Shown here piece after piece: positions 44,755-55,051 of a DNA stretch of 64,000 nt (positions are counted from its first letter, which is position 1; every line of letters starts with the position of its first letter). Location: the NCBI GenBank assembly GCA_012845835.1, contig JABAKD010000001.1:6486476-6550475 (forward strand), in the 5' to 3' direction. The notes below the pieces were generated by a model. It was given only the letters and a program-made list of their open reading frames with translations. It was not told the origin of the DNA and did no database searches. The position numbers were made by a program, and so were the translations under genes. Origin of the DNA: Undaria pinnatifida. Taxonomy: Eukaryota; Sar; Phaeophyceae; Laminariales; Alariaceae.

Positions 44755-44947
44755 TATTTCCGCTTTTTTCCGGGAAAAGCAAAAAGGAAATAACGTATTT
44801 GCGAGCGTACGCGCTGGAGACGTGAATGGTTATGATAGTTTGCTCCTGAGTACTACGGTAGTGCGTGGCGAGAGAGAGAGAGCCCCGGAGACCCCTGTTA
44901 CGAAGTTGGGGTGAGAGTCAATTGACGGACTCCCAAACATATATTTT

Positions 44948-45025
44948 GTTGGTTATATAGAACTACCCACTGGCCCACGTAGTCACAGTGACTACATAGC
45001 GCAGTGGGTAGTTCTAATAGCCAAC
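44948..45025. repeat. 78-bp palindrome (right end)
   Basis: Same as the left end with a few changes (gtcacagtgactacatagcg; ctaatagccaac), so its stem is slightly worse. Confidence 0.85.
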
Positions 45026-45295
45026 AGTGCCAGGTATACCTCTATCGTAGGTCATACTTGCAATCTTGAAGACGTGTTAATTAAGCAGAATATCATCGAT
45101 TGCAGTCGATTGACATGAAGATTCAGACCCAGACGTACCTCTTGGACGGGCTGTTGGCACAAATAAAACACTTCAAAAGTTGACTACATGCAGCATTATT
45201 ACGCTATTTCTGCTACAACAGCTCCATAGTGGGGCGGGAGATGAAAAAGCAATCAGGTCATCAAAAAAAGCAGCGCAGCAACGGAGGCTAAAGCC

Positions 45296-45765
45296 TTACC
45301 TTCGTGCATCAAGTTGAAAACGAATAACGATAAGCCGGTCAAGAACTTTACGGAGATGAAACGGTAGCAGTGCCACAGGAGAGGGTGCAGCAAACCGCGT
45401 CCTTATCGGTGGCATACAAATTATTTTTTTCGGGTAAACGCCCGTTTGTTGTCTTGTATCAATCTGGTGTGGAGACGGTATAAACAGTGTCAACTCGATC
45501 TCTTGCATTTCGATGATAGCGCTCCGCTTTGAGCTCCGCTTCGCGATCTCTGGCGCCACCCGGACGAAATCGTAGTACTCTGCCCGTATGATGTCGTCGC
45601 CGGCGGTCTTGGGTTTGGTACCGAAATCGTTTTCCAGCCGTCTTCCGACAACAGCGTCCTCCCGTCCGCAAAAACGAGTTTGACTAAGATGCCACCCTTC
45701 AGCGGGCAAAGCTTCGTGCACCGTTGACACAATCCCGCAGCTCCCCACAATAAAATGCTGGACAA
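45296..45765 (-). CDS. Probable exon next to the young copia insertion; product not recognised
   Basis: The minus frame is open for 150 codons to a stop. Its middle is strongly protein-like: RRLENDFGTKPKTAGDDIIR, AEYYDFVRVAPEIAKRSSKR and SAIIEMQEIELTLF. The 5' part is open in two frames; the other reads CQRCTKLCPLKGGILVKLVF and FADGRTLLSEDGWKTISV, which looks at least as good. A frameshift, or an exon border near 45600-45700, may therefore separate them. The young retroelement begins only about 20 bp upstream of the open region, in what would be intron or upstream exon sequence. No family recognised. Confidence 0.4.
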
Positions 45766-45777
45766 GTCACCCTCTTC

Positions 45778-45782
45778 CACTG
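45778..45782. repeat. Target-site duplication CACTG (left)
   Basis: Matches CACTG at 50201-50205 immediately after the other LTR. Five bases is the length made by Ty1/copia integrases (family knowledge). Confidence 0.9.
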
Positions 45783-46288
45783 TGTGGAGTAGGTTGGTAC
45801 GTGTGGCGCCCCGGTGGTGGTGTAGGTGGAGGAGAAAGGTGGCGTAATAGCCGGTGATCGGTAAACTACAAACTACTAACTAAGGCGGGTGTGATAACCC
45901 GATTTACCCGGTACGTGTGTGGTAAAGCGTGATAGCTCAGGTGTGATAACCCGGAAATGGAACTCGGTGCTGTGGCGTGATAGCCGGGATGTAAATACAC
46001 AGGCGTGGTAGCCGTGCAGTGGTGAAGGCGTGATAGCCCTTGCAATATAGATGGGTCGTGGTAGCCCTTGGCGTGGTAGCCGTAGAAGAGACACAGAGAA
46101 GACACAAGGTAGAGGCAAATATAGAGTCGAAAAATAGAGTGATATTATTCGGGCACATAAAAACCCACAACACAAAATCCCGTTGTGGAGATCCATCCCA
46201 CACATATACGAAACCCCCAAAATTCTCCGATCCATCTTTTCGACGGATTCTCGTTTGCAATCTGACAATGGAGTGAGTACGTCCAACA
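45783..46288 (-). repeat. 3' LTR (506 bp)
   Basis: Identical to the other LTR except C at 45938 against T at 49850. On its coding strand it starts TGTTGGACG and ends CTCCACA. Confidence 0.95.
45841..46081 (+). promoter_or_regulatory. Nine-fold GGCGTGATAGCC-like motif in the LTR
   Basis: Copies or close variants at 45841, 45887, 45926, 45939, 45974, 46002, 46027, 46055 and 46070: ggcgtaatagcc, ggtgtgataaccc, gcgtgatagct, ggcgtgatagcc, ggcgtggtagcc and so on. The same set is in the 5' LTR. Inferred: clustered binding sites for a host factor in the U3 region. Spacing is irregular, which argues against a simple tandem repeat. Confidence 0.5.
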
Positions 46289-46300
46289 GCCCCCCTACTC
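46289..46300 (-). promoter_or_regulatory. Polypurine tract
   Basis: On the minus strand gagtaggggggc lies directly before the 3' LTR, where plus-strand DNA synthesis is primed in LTR retroelements (family knowledge). Confidence 0.75.
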
Positions 46301-46595
46301 GCAACATTGTAATGCTTTATCCAGACTATCTTTTTAAAACGTACATTCCCAGATACCAAAATACTGCAGAGTTTTTCTTTACTCAAGTCCAGAAAAAAAA
46401 TGTTGCATATGCAAAAACACTCAGATCCGTTCTCATCACATCCATGACCATTAAAACTCAAACACTATTCAGTATTTTCCATCGATCAATTTGAATGCAA
46501 GTCCTTTAACCCTCATAAAGATACATCAGAAAACAAAACAAAGAAACAAGTAAGAAATAGAAAGTCATAAAATCAAATACTATCCGAGAGAGAAA

Positions 46596-47354
46596 TCACG
46601 TCAAATTCATCACTATCCCCCGGTGAAATTCAAACTCCCTCTCAGGTAACGCCATGGTGAGGAAGTCAGCATGCTGGTACTGCGACGCTACGTGGATAAT
46701 TTCGACCTCCTTCCTTTCTACCAGTTCCCTCAAAAAGTGATCCCTCGCGTCAATGTGCTTCGAGTTCGAGTTCGAAATCGGGTGCTTTGCGATTTGGATG
46801 GCACCCTCATTATCCTCATACATGGCAATACATGGCATCCTTGCCTTCGGCAACATAAGACACCAAACCTGCCTCCAAAATAAAATATCCTTCCCCATGT
46901 CCGACATAGCCACATACTCCGCCTGAGTAGTAGAGAGAGTCACACACTTCTGCGTCTTGGAGTACCACGAAATAGGTCCCCCCGCACACATCACTACCCC
47001 CCCCGACACGCTTCTCCTGTCCGTACTGCGCGAAGCATAGTCGGCATCTGCGAACGAAATCAAACTAATCCCCGTCAACGTCCCCTTCTGAAAGGAAATC
47101 CCAAAATAACTCGTCCTCATTGCATATCCTAGTATACTACGTACCGCTTTCCAGTGGATCAGCTTCGGCGCACTGCAATACTTTACTACTGCCCTCACTG
47201 AATTCGCGATATTCGGCCTGGTCAACAAGACAATCCACAAAAGCGCACCGATCAACTCTCGGAAAGGAAACAGAAGATTCGGCTCGTCAACATCAAAATC
47301 CCAAAGCCTCCATGTTGTAAGAAATCGGGATAGCGTTGCCCCATTCCACACCAT
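46596..47354 (-). pseudogene. Copia reverse transcriptase C-terminus plus RNase H
   Basis: 252 codons: FRELIGALLWIVLLTRPNIA (end of reverse transcriptase), then SFADADYASRSTDRRSVSGG, SWYSKTQKCVTLS, TQAEYVAMSD and YEDNEGAIQIAKHP, which carry the RNase H catalytic Asp-Glu-Asp, then SKHIDARDHFLREL and QYQHADFLTMALP. The preceding reverse transcriptase sequence (LTISQQTYTEELGEKYGV) is one frame off; a single extra T near 47310 explains the shift. The element's integrase and the upstream two thirds of reverse transcriptase are missing. Confidence 0.85.
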
Positions 47355-47396
47355 ACTTCTCTCCCAATTCTTCCGTGTACGTCTGTTGCGAAATAG

Positions 47397-49640
47397 TCAA
47401 CCTCCTTGCCTCCCTGTCTCTCTCGTAATAGCAACCCGATTACTACTTGAACCCGCCCAACGACTGAACTGGAACGAAAGCGGCACTCCCCGCCCCGACG
47501 GCCCAAGCGACCCATAGCTACCCCCGCTCTCCTCCATGCCCGTGGTATCGTATGGCGGTGCACCTTTGCTCTCCTCCATGCCCCCCGACCCCGCATGCTG
47601 CTTGCCTCCGCCCCCCAGCTCACCAGATCCGTGCCCCTGCAGGAGCACCCGTTTCGCGTTCAGGGCCCGCCGGTTGGCCAGCAGCGACAGCAGCACATCC
47701 TCCCCCGCATGAGATAGGAGCCTCACCCCGTGGTCGAACGACGTCGCCTCCGGCAGCGGCGTAGAGACCGCTTCTTCCGGCACGCCTGAAAGCTGACGGC
47801 CCTCCGACCTGGTCCTTCCCGACACGCGGTCGTCGCCCCCCTCGCCCAGCATCCTCGTTGCATGGGGGGTGAGCGGCGAAGAATATCCTGCGGCGACCGG
47901 CGGCGGCTGCCTCCTTCTGTACGTCCGCGGGGCCGGTGTCGCCGCCGGTGATGGCGATGACGATGTCGTCGAGCCGGCGTCCTCGATGGAAGAGGGAGAC
48001 CACTCCGGCATCGGCGAACATGCGGCAGGTGGTATGAGAGCACTGGGCGAGTGCGCAGGCGGCGGACCGGCAGCAGCGGGCGAAATAGCAACCGGTCCGG
48101 GCGGCGGGGAGGTGTGAGCGCTGGGTGAGTGCGCGGGCAGCGGAGATGCAACGGTGGGCGGCATACCAGTCGGTGCGGGCAGCGGCGAGGTGTGAGCGCT
48201 GGGTGAGTGTGCGGGCGGCGGACCGGCAGCGGCGGGCGGCGTCGAGGCAATCTCGAATGACACCCCCGGAGGCGTGGGCGGTGCTGGCGCGGAAGGGGCA
48301 GCACTGAATCCCCCCCCCCCGACTGTGGCAGCGGCGCCCATGTAACGTTGAGTCGGGTGGTGTAGAGGGAGTCGTTCGCCGGTCCCCGAATCAAGCGGAT
48401 CCTTCCCGCCTATTTTCACACTACGTGCGATGAAGAGCTGCAGGGGAGCTCCGCTGGCTTGAGCTGCGCCGGGAGCCGGAGAAGAGAGAGGTGTAGTAGC
48501 AGAGGTAGACGTGGCAGGAGGCGTGCCCTCTTGCTGTTGTTGGAGCTGCTGCTGCTGCTCGGGGGTCCCCGACTCCGCCGTCGGTGGTGGTGACCAGTGC
48601 CCCGCTGCTGCCCCCCACCCCGAGTACCCCATGTATTCGTTCTCGTAGGGATAATCTGCTGCAAAAGCGTGCCGCGGTGCGTTGGGAAATTTTCCAGGCG
48701 GCAAATTAGGCGAAAGATTCGGCGGCGAATTAGACGGAAAACTAGGCGGTGGCACCTGCCCGAATCCCTCGCCCCTGCCTCGACCGCGCCCGCCCGAAGG
48801 ATGATGCCAGTTCTCGTGGCCACTTCCTCCGGGGTAGGTGTTCGCATATCCGCCAGGCCCGGGTCCGTGTCCTGGCGGCGGCGTTCTCTGCTGCTCCGGC
48901 GGGTGGCCTCGACTCCAACGCGCACCCGAGTCGTTGGGGTACGGTTGATGGTAGGTGTTCGCATACCTCCCAGGCCCGGGTCCGTGTCCTGGCGGCGGCG
49001 TTCTCTGCTGCTCAGGCGGGTGGCCCCGACTCCAACGCGCACCCGAGTCGTTTGGGTACGGTTGCTGTCGATATTTACCTTCCGCCCTGCGCCCTCCTCC
49101 GCGTCCGGCGTACGGCCCGAGTCCCCGCGACTGCAGGTATTCGTGGAAATCACCGTAGTATCTGTCGAATTCTCGACGCATTACGATGCATTCGGGGGTG
49201 TTGTGGTCTTGCCTCTCGCCGTGGAGCGCGCAGTAGGTGTACGTTCGGTCGCGCTCCCCATACCCCCGATCACCAGCATTCCGCCCGCTCTCAAACTTTC
49301 CAGACCAAGCAAACATTTCATTTTTCTGACGAATTTCTATGGGTCTAGACTCGTACGTGCCTGCTGTTGGGGCGGTTGGCCCTCTCTCGTTGGTCATCTG
49401 CAGTACTTGGCGAAGGGCGTTGGCTAGGTCCGCGATTATATTCGATGAAGTTGCTGATGGAGCTGTCGCTGCTGTTGTTTCATGGTGTTGTTCATTGGCG
49501 GGGAAGGACTCGCGTCCCTCTCCTCCATGGTGTTGTGCATTGGCGGAGGAGGACTCGCGTCCCTCTCCCCCGTTGCCTACTCCGCCGGGAAGGGTGCTCA
49601 ACCTTTCCCCCGACGAAGGTCTTGTGTCGGTTCTCCTCAT
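47397..49640 (-). CDS. Gag-like protein of the young copia element
   Basis: 747 codons from a good ATG about 55 bp downstream of the 5' LTR. An N-terminal disordered part is followed by a helical segment (IIADLANALRQVLQMTNERG) and a zinc-knuckle-like YCALHGERQDHNTPEC (Cys..His..His..Cys, as in many retroelement Gag proteins), then MRREFDRYYGDFHEYLQSRG. Two tandem copies of a ~37-residue unit (QPYPNDSGARWSRGHPPEQQ...) and long Gly-, Gln- and Pro/Ser/Ala-rich stretches follow, with the repeat PPPAHSPSAHTSP. The frame runs out (GRQGG stop) exactly where reverse transcriptase sequence begins, so the natural C-terminus is probably lost at the deletion junction. In an intact element, Gag would form the particle that packages the RNA. 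Confidence 0.75.
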   Translation of the reverse strand: MRRTDTRPSSGERLSTLPGGVGNGGEGRESSSANAQHHGGEGRESFPANEQHHETTAATAPSATSSNIIADLANALRQVLQMTNERGPTAPTAGTYESRPIEIRQKNEMFAWSGKFESGRNAGDRGYGERDRTYTYCALHGERQDHNTPECIVMRREFDRYYGDFHEYLQSRGLGPYAGRGGGRRAEGKYRQQPYPNDSGARWSRGHPPEQQRTPPPGHGPGPGRYANTYHQPYPNDSGARWSRGHPPEQQRTPPPGHGPGPGGYANTYPGGSGHENWHHPSGGRGRGRGEGFGQVPPPSFPSNSPPNLSPNLPPGKFPNAPRHAFAADYPYENEYMGYSGWGAAAGHWSPPPTAESGTPEQQQQLQQQQEGTPPATSTSATTPLSSPAPGAAQASGAPLQLFIARSVKIGGKDPLDSGTGERLPLHHPTQRYMGAAATVGGGGFSAAPSAPAPPTPPGVSFEIASTPPAAAGPPPAHSPSAHTSPLPAPTGMPPTVASPLPAHSPSAHTSPPPGPVAISPAAAGPPPAHSPSALIPPAACSPMPEWSPSSIEDAGSTTSSSPSPAATPAPRTYRRRQPPPVAAGYSSPLTPHATRMLGEGGDDRVSGRTRSEGRQLSGVPEEAVSTPLPEATSFDHGVRLLSHAGEDVLLSLLANRRALNAKRVLLQGHGSGELGGGGKQHAGSGGMEESKGAPPYDTTGMEESGGSYGSLGPSGRGVPLSFQFSRWAGSSSNRVAITRETGRQGG

Positions 49641-49694
49641 TGGCGCTTAGCAACGCACAACCCACTCGTTCGTTGAAGATCGTTGACGCTAGCG

Positions 49695-50200
49695 TGTGGA
49701 GTAGGTTGGTACGTGTGGCGCCCCGGTGGTGGTGTAGGTGGAGGAGAAAGGTGGCGTAATAGCCGGTGATCGGTAAACTACAAACTACTAACTAAGGCGG
49801 GTGTGATAACCCGATTTACCCGGTACGTGTGTGGTAAAGCGTGATAGCTTAGGTGTGATAACCCGGAAATGGAACTCGGTGCTGTGGCGTGATAGCCGGG
49901 ATGTAAATACACAGGCGTGGTAGCCGTGCAGTGGTGAAGGCGTGATAGCCCTTGCAATATAGATGGGTCGTGGTAGCCCTTGGCGTGGTAGCCGTAGAAG
50001 AGACACAGAGAAGACACAAGGTAGAGGCAAATATAGAGTCGAAAAATAGAGTGATATTATTCGGGCACATAAAAACCCACAACACAAAATCCCGTTGTGG
50101 AGATCCATCCCACACATATACGAAACCCCCAAAATTCTCCGATCCATCTTTTCGACGGATTCTCGTTTGCAATCTGACAATGGAGTGAGTACGTCCAACA
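49695..50200 (-). repeat. 5' LTR (506 bp)
   Basis: On the minus strand this LTR comes first. Next to it inward the sequence is cgctagcgtcaacg; I do not recognise a standard primer binding site complementary to a tRNA 3' end. Confidence 0.95.
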
Positions 50201-50205
50201 CACTG
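50201..50205. repeat. Target-site duplication CACTG (right)
   Basis: Partner of 45778-45782. Confidence 0.9.
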
Positions 50206-51940
50206 GTCATGGAGATCAGTACGATACCAAATATTTACCCTTCGACTTAGATATTGCGAAAGACCGTGCTTGGCATTCGAATTTACCATTTGGCTAGATA
50301 TTGCTAACGAGCGTGCTCGGCATTCGTGGGGGAGAGAATTCCCGGCTTTAAACTTCAACCAACTTGTGTAGCCCACACTGTGGCTGTGCAGGGGGTGGAG
50401 GCTACATGATAGTGTATGTTCGTCTACTACTCAGAAAAGCACTTGTTGTCGACTACTGCCATGTGGCTGGTGAGATCGTACATTGCAGAGCATCGCGGAG
50501 GGTTGGAGCGGGATATTGATTGTTCATGGTGGGAGGAGAGCATGGTATTATTACGTCACCACGGATGTGAGGAGTGAGATTTAAAAGGGGGACGGAGTTT
50601 AGACCACAAAGATCATCGATGTCATGTAAAAAAGAATGGGCGCTTGTGGGTTTTTCCACCCTCACATCATGCACAACAAAAGAAATTCACAGGATGTTGA
50701 ACCTATACCAGGTCTTGCACTTTACTGCAGCAGCCGCAACTCACGGCAGGCATACTACCCTGCACAGCGTTTTCTACTTGAGGGAGGCGTATCCCACATC
50801 ACCGATGGTGCATGATAGGCTAGTCACCACCGATCAAAACTACATTGGATCCAATCAATCCACGTCAATATATACAACCGCCGACCAAAGTTGGCGAAAA
50901 ACGTGACCAGTATCGGACGCACAAAAAAAAACGAAAGAGGCAGTTGCTGCAACACGCCGCGAGTTGTAAACCCCTTTGCTACTTCAAACATAATCGCATG
51001 CATGCGAAGTCTAACGAGGTAGCCCCCAACAAGGCGCGTGCAGTTATAAAACAAAAAAACAAAAACGGGCAGACGACAATCAGCCCTTATCCTTCGACGT
51101 TCAAAGCGGCAACAGTGAGTACTGAACGCCATTCCTCATTACAAGTATTTATCGCGGTCGAGACCCCCGCGCGACGAACAAAGAAACAAGCGCCTTCAAT
51201 TCCAGTCCTTCCCCACAAACGACGATTCCAACTATCCTTGTGCTACACAGGCAAACCAAGCGTAGAGAGCCCCCTGTTAAAGGTTGATTGGGATAATGTG
51301 TACCTCGAGAATATTACGCATAACGGACAGAGGAAGATGTTCGTGCCCTGTCCTCCCTTCGTCGTTTGTGTTGCCTAAACTGTTTAATCGAGCCACACAC
51401 TGTTTCGCAGGTTTACAGAGTACTATTACACAACTGCCCGGCTTTCGACATCGAGACGGCGTACCTATGAGTGCCGGGGGGAGGGGCAGGATTCAGGAGT
51501 CGATTGCGATATACTACAGCAACAGTATTACTATGGACGGAAGTGTAGCGACCGTTCGGGTATGAATATGAAAACCAAACGTGCCTTACACTTATGTCCA
51601 GCTCTGAACCGCGCATCGACCAACGTGCACGCGCTTGCGTGCCGAAGAACAACTCGGACTACACTCGAAAACTCAACCCCAGGATGGTTCCCACGAACGA
51701 CGAGCCCTGTGCTGGTGCCACGTCCTAGAATACGAAGAAAACGAAGAGCACATCGCGACCCTTCCAGAAAAACCCAACACGCTAGGTTTACGCGTACCTT
51801 AAACGCAAGCAAGCTTGTGGGCGAACGCGGCGGGCAAACTCGCGAATCTGTGAACCGTGAAAACAAGACGCAAAAGTACACATGGATCTCTACTATAGAT
51901 CGCTTATTCTCGTGTGGAATAATATCGCACCGCAGTTAAT
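50206..51940. other. No firm gene; several unexplained frames
   Basis: This is the original right flank of the young insertion. A plus frame of 177 codons (50845-51378; basic at first, ending VPCPPFVVCVA) and a plus frame of 125 codons (51562-51939) are open, the second opposite an equally long minus frame. No motif, splice evidence or paralogue supports them. Confidence 0.25.
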
Positions 51941-51949
51941 GTAGCACCA

Positions 51950-52025
51950 GCGTCAGACGCAGCAGACGCAGCAGACGCAGCAGTAGAAGCAACAGCAGCA
52001 GCAGCGCAAGCAGAAGCAGCAGACA
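51950..52025 (+). repeat. CAG/GCAGAC-rich simple repeat
   Basis: cagacgcagcagacgcagca and related units. Confidence 0.85.
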
Positions 52026-52364
52026 GCGGTCGGCTGACAACGGCAGCGGCGTCCTCAATCAATACAACACACACCAAACATCCAAAAAGCTAAACTTCCA
52101 GCAAATAAGGAAGACAGGGCACCAAAACGTAACTTCCATCTCTTAGCAACGCCACTTTCTTGCGGAGTTACCACAGTCACCAACCCCGCTTCTACGCCCT
52201 CCAATCCAGCAGCGTCCTCCACAAAAAGCATGAATCCTCTAATCCCCACGAGCAAAAACTTCCTCATTCCCCTGACAAACCAACACCGATTTTATCCCCC
52301 ATCGCCATCTATCCACAACTACTTTTCATCTGTCACCCGCGTTGAGAAGGAGAACCACAGAACG

Positions 52365-52500
52365 CGTCAGAGCAGTCCTAGGATTGCCCTATAGAGTCCT
52401 CAAGCAACATGACAACACGAACGGAACCACACGAGCATGCCCAGCAGTCCTACGATTGACCTATAGTCCTCAAGAAAGACGGCAGCAAGCAACACGGCAG
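52365..52500 (+). repeat. Local duplication of ~80 bp
   Basis: agcagtcctaggattgccct..agtcctcaag and agcagtcctacgattgacct..agtcctcaag, each followed by 'caacacgacagcacga'-like sequence. Confidence 0.65.
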
Positions 52501-52599
52501 CACGACCAGCCCCGATAGGAGTCAGATCATCAACCACTTTCGCTCATGTGGGGCTGGGCTTGAGCTGCCCTTACACACGACAGCAGGACGCGCCAGGGT

Positions 52600-53410
52600 A
52601 GGAGTCAGAACAAAGACATACCTCAAGCATGTGGGGGGTGGATGGGCTACACTTTGGTCGCAAACCGGCTGCGGCCAACCACAGCAGCCGGGGGGCAGCG
52701 TGCGATATCCAAGTCCCACGGGCGACAACCCAGTCAGTGACTCCTTTACCGCATCGGACGCAAGATAGCGCACTCAGTGACACCCCCGACCGTATAACGC
52801 ACAAGATAGAACACCCCCTCTGGTCAACTTTCCAACCCGATTTTCTCGACAGTGGGGAGGGTGCAAACGCCGGGCGATGCGTTTATGGAAACGCCTCGAT
52901 GAGATATTTCCAAAGCCGGCATGTTCCTTGTATGCGTCCCCACTGCTTTCCGGAAAATCGGCATCCCAGTGGGGGGATTCCTGGCTAGCATCTCGTCTTC
53001 CAGAGCGGCCAGATCGAACCCCTCCCTTCCTAACAAATGCGCGGTACTTGGTGAACGGTGTCCGAATCCCCCGGGTGATAGGCCGGTCAGCGATCCACCT
53101 ATCCAACTTCCACGGGCGGTAGTCCAGAGAGGGACCCCCCCCTCCACTTTGTTCATGCGCCTACGGATAAGCACGAAATGAGTACAAACCCGCCCTCCCC
53201 CCCACCGTCGGCACCGCCACGGCCACCGCCACAATTAGTACCCACCCCAGACGTCACAGTCGGCACCACATCACCCTTACATGGCGTAGAAGACAGCGCA
53301 CGAATTCTTCCAACCGGCTGCGGCCAGCCACAGCGAGAGAGGACAACGTGCGCTATCCAAGCTTGACGGGCGGTAATCCCCTCACGGAGCCCCCCCCACC
53401 ACCACCGCCT
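52600..53410 (+). repeat. Degenerate repeat cluster
   Basis: 'aaccggctgcggccaaccacag/aaccggctgcggccagccacag' at 52665 and 53310, and 'tatccaa(g/c)(t/.)(c/t)ccacgggcg' at 52708, 53097 and 53350, joined by diverged sequence. Pro-rich frames near 53180-53400 are compositional. Confidence 0.5.
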
Positions 53411-55020
53411 CCTTCACAACTAGCACCCCCTCCGTCAGAGTCGGTAGCGCAACGTGCACGCTTTGTCGGCAGTCCTCCCTCGACCGCGTCTTCTCTCGAA
53501 GCTGCCGCAGAGTAAAGCGAACCTTTGGTCAAATTAGCCGGAATTTCCTCCGAAATTGCCGGAAATTTCTCGGAGCTTTCCAGCGACTTTCCCGCAAAAC
53601 GTTCTGCGTTGGCCGGGAAGAGAGCGTCGTGCCGTAGTGGCCTACAATGGGTCCCAGGGCACCGATAAGAGTTGTCTGGAATAATCGGGTCCCCCGCTGA
53701 GGAATGAAGGGAGCACAGTGGGGTGTAGACAGAAAAGCAGGGGGAGATTAGAAGGGCCTCAAGCTCAGCCTCTCACTCGTTTCGTTTGGATCCACCAGCA
53801 ACGATGGAGATGGTTGTAGGGAGAGGGAGAGGAGGGGGGGGGGGGGTGCTTCTCATCTGACTGCGAGGCCGTCAGACCATCCGGACATGGGACTTACGAC
53901 CACCTCCCTTACATAGTATTCGCTACCACTCACAGTGGCAACTTCAATGAATTGCCACACAATCCGGCTTCCGTGGACCCCATAAGTGCTACTGCAGGGT
54001 CATTCTGACGCATGCCACGGAAGGGGTGCACCTTATTGTTCTCAGAAGCTCTCTACCTCACCCAAAAACTGGCTGTGACAAAAAATAAAAAAAGTGGAAC
54101 CCGATCAACAATCCCACGCCCTAGGTATATACGTACGCGTAGTGATACATACTACGTGTAATATATACGTGGTAGTCTTACTTGGGTGGCAATCGGAATA
54201 TTTGGTTCCTCCAGGCGTGAGTAGTGAGACGTATGCACGGACCTGGCACATCGTAGACTGACTCCCGATTTCACTTTTATATGTTTCTGGTGGAGGCATG
54301 AATTGCGTCAGCTGTGATATATGCGTGTACCACCTTGGGTTGTGTGTGTTTTTCCCTGGGGTATTCCTCAGCTCCAGAGTGACTGGAGCCTGTCCTGTGA
54401 CCACGGACTTGATTATGCGAGTTAATGTGAGAACAACAACAACAACATACAAGGGAAGACTATTGTACAACACGAAATGGTATTCCACACTATTGGACAG
54501 TTCCTCAGTTGACTGTGAGCTGAGTATGAGTTAGATCAGATAAATCAGTTCGATGGCTAGGGTATGTTAGTTGAGGAGGCCTGTCCGTCTGGACTACTTC
54601 GGCCCCAACAAAAAATACGGACCCCTGTCGTGACACGCGTCTCCCGCAAGTATCACTAAAAGTAAGAGAAGGATGCTATGATCGGTAGGTCTGTGAGTTG
54701 GCTGGACTCGACCGCTGGTCTTTTTCAGTTGGGCGTCGAACCAAGCCACATAACCGAGTCAAGTGTTTCTCGGTGTGAACTCGAGCTTGTGAGACAAAAA
54801 CACAGCAGTCAAATATAAACGCGCAGGGCTCCGCAAATTACCACACGCAAGTAGCCGCAATAGATATTGTAGTAAGAAATAACCTCGTCTTGGTTGGTCG
54901 GGGCTACGAGCCGGGTTATACGCGCGGTGGCAATTTTTTTTTCCTTCAAGTTTCAAGCCTTTCCCCCTCCCTTTTCAATTTGCGACTATTGAGTTGCGTG
55001 TTGTTGTGTTTATGGGTGTC
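53411..55020. other. No supportable gene
   Basis: A G run near 53833, a gtacgcgtagtgatacatac palindromic patch near 54130-54180, and a minus frame of 127 codons at 54105-54488 without motif. Nothing else seen. Confidence 0.4.
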
Positions 55021-55051
55021 TTTTTGCCGATGTATCACGCAGCTTGCAAAG

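Larger units (their letters stand above)
44363..45025. repeat. 663-bp near-perfect palindrome with tRNA-like centre
   Basis: The left arm (44363-44659) and right arm (44727-45025) are inverted copies with few differences, for example tccagcgcgtacgctcgc against gcgagcgtacgcgctgga. Each outer end is a 78-bp palindrome. The arms' inner ends carry the T-arm and acceptor part of a tRNA-like sequence, and the spacer carries a D-arm. Read as RNA it would be a very long hairpin. Confidence 0.85.
45783..50200 (-). mobile_element. Young, internally deleted Ty1/copia retrotransposon (4418 bp)
   Basis: Complete LTR-to-LTR element on the minus strand with TG..CA ends, a 5-bp target duplication, a gag-type frame of 747 codons, and a fragment covering the last part of reverse transcriptase and RNase H. 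Protease, integrase and most of reverse transcriptase, including its catalytic centre, are absent, so it cannot move by itself. The LTRs differ at a single base, so insertion is recent and was probably driven by an intact relative elsewhere. Confidence 0.93.

Noticed and set aside
45866-46461. Frames of 79-174 codons inside the LTRs
   Set aside because: Identical frames occur in both LTRs simply because the LTRs are identical; they consist of the repeated 12-bp motif and have no coding signature.
48597-49427. 276-codon Arg/Pro-rich plus frame opposite gag
   Set aside because: Shadow of the gag frame of the copia element, which has the zinc-knuckle motif, the correct ATG and the correct place in the element.
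50845-51378. 177-codon plus-strand protein
   Set aside because: Starts at TTG, has no motif, splice site or paralogue, and its composition follows the local A-rich DNA. Mentioned only within the gap entry.
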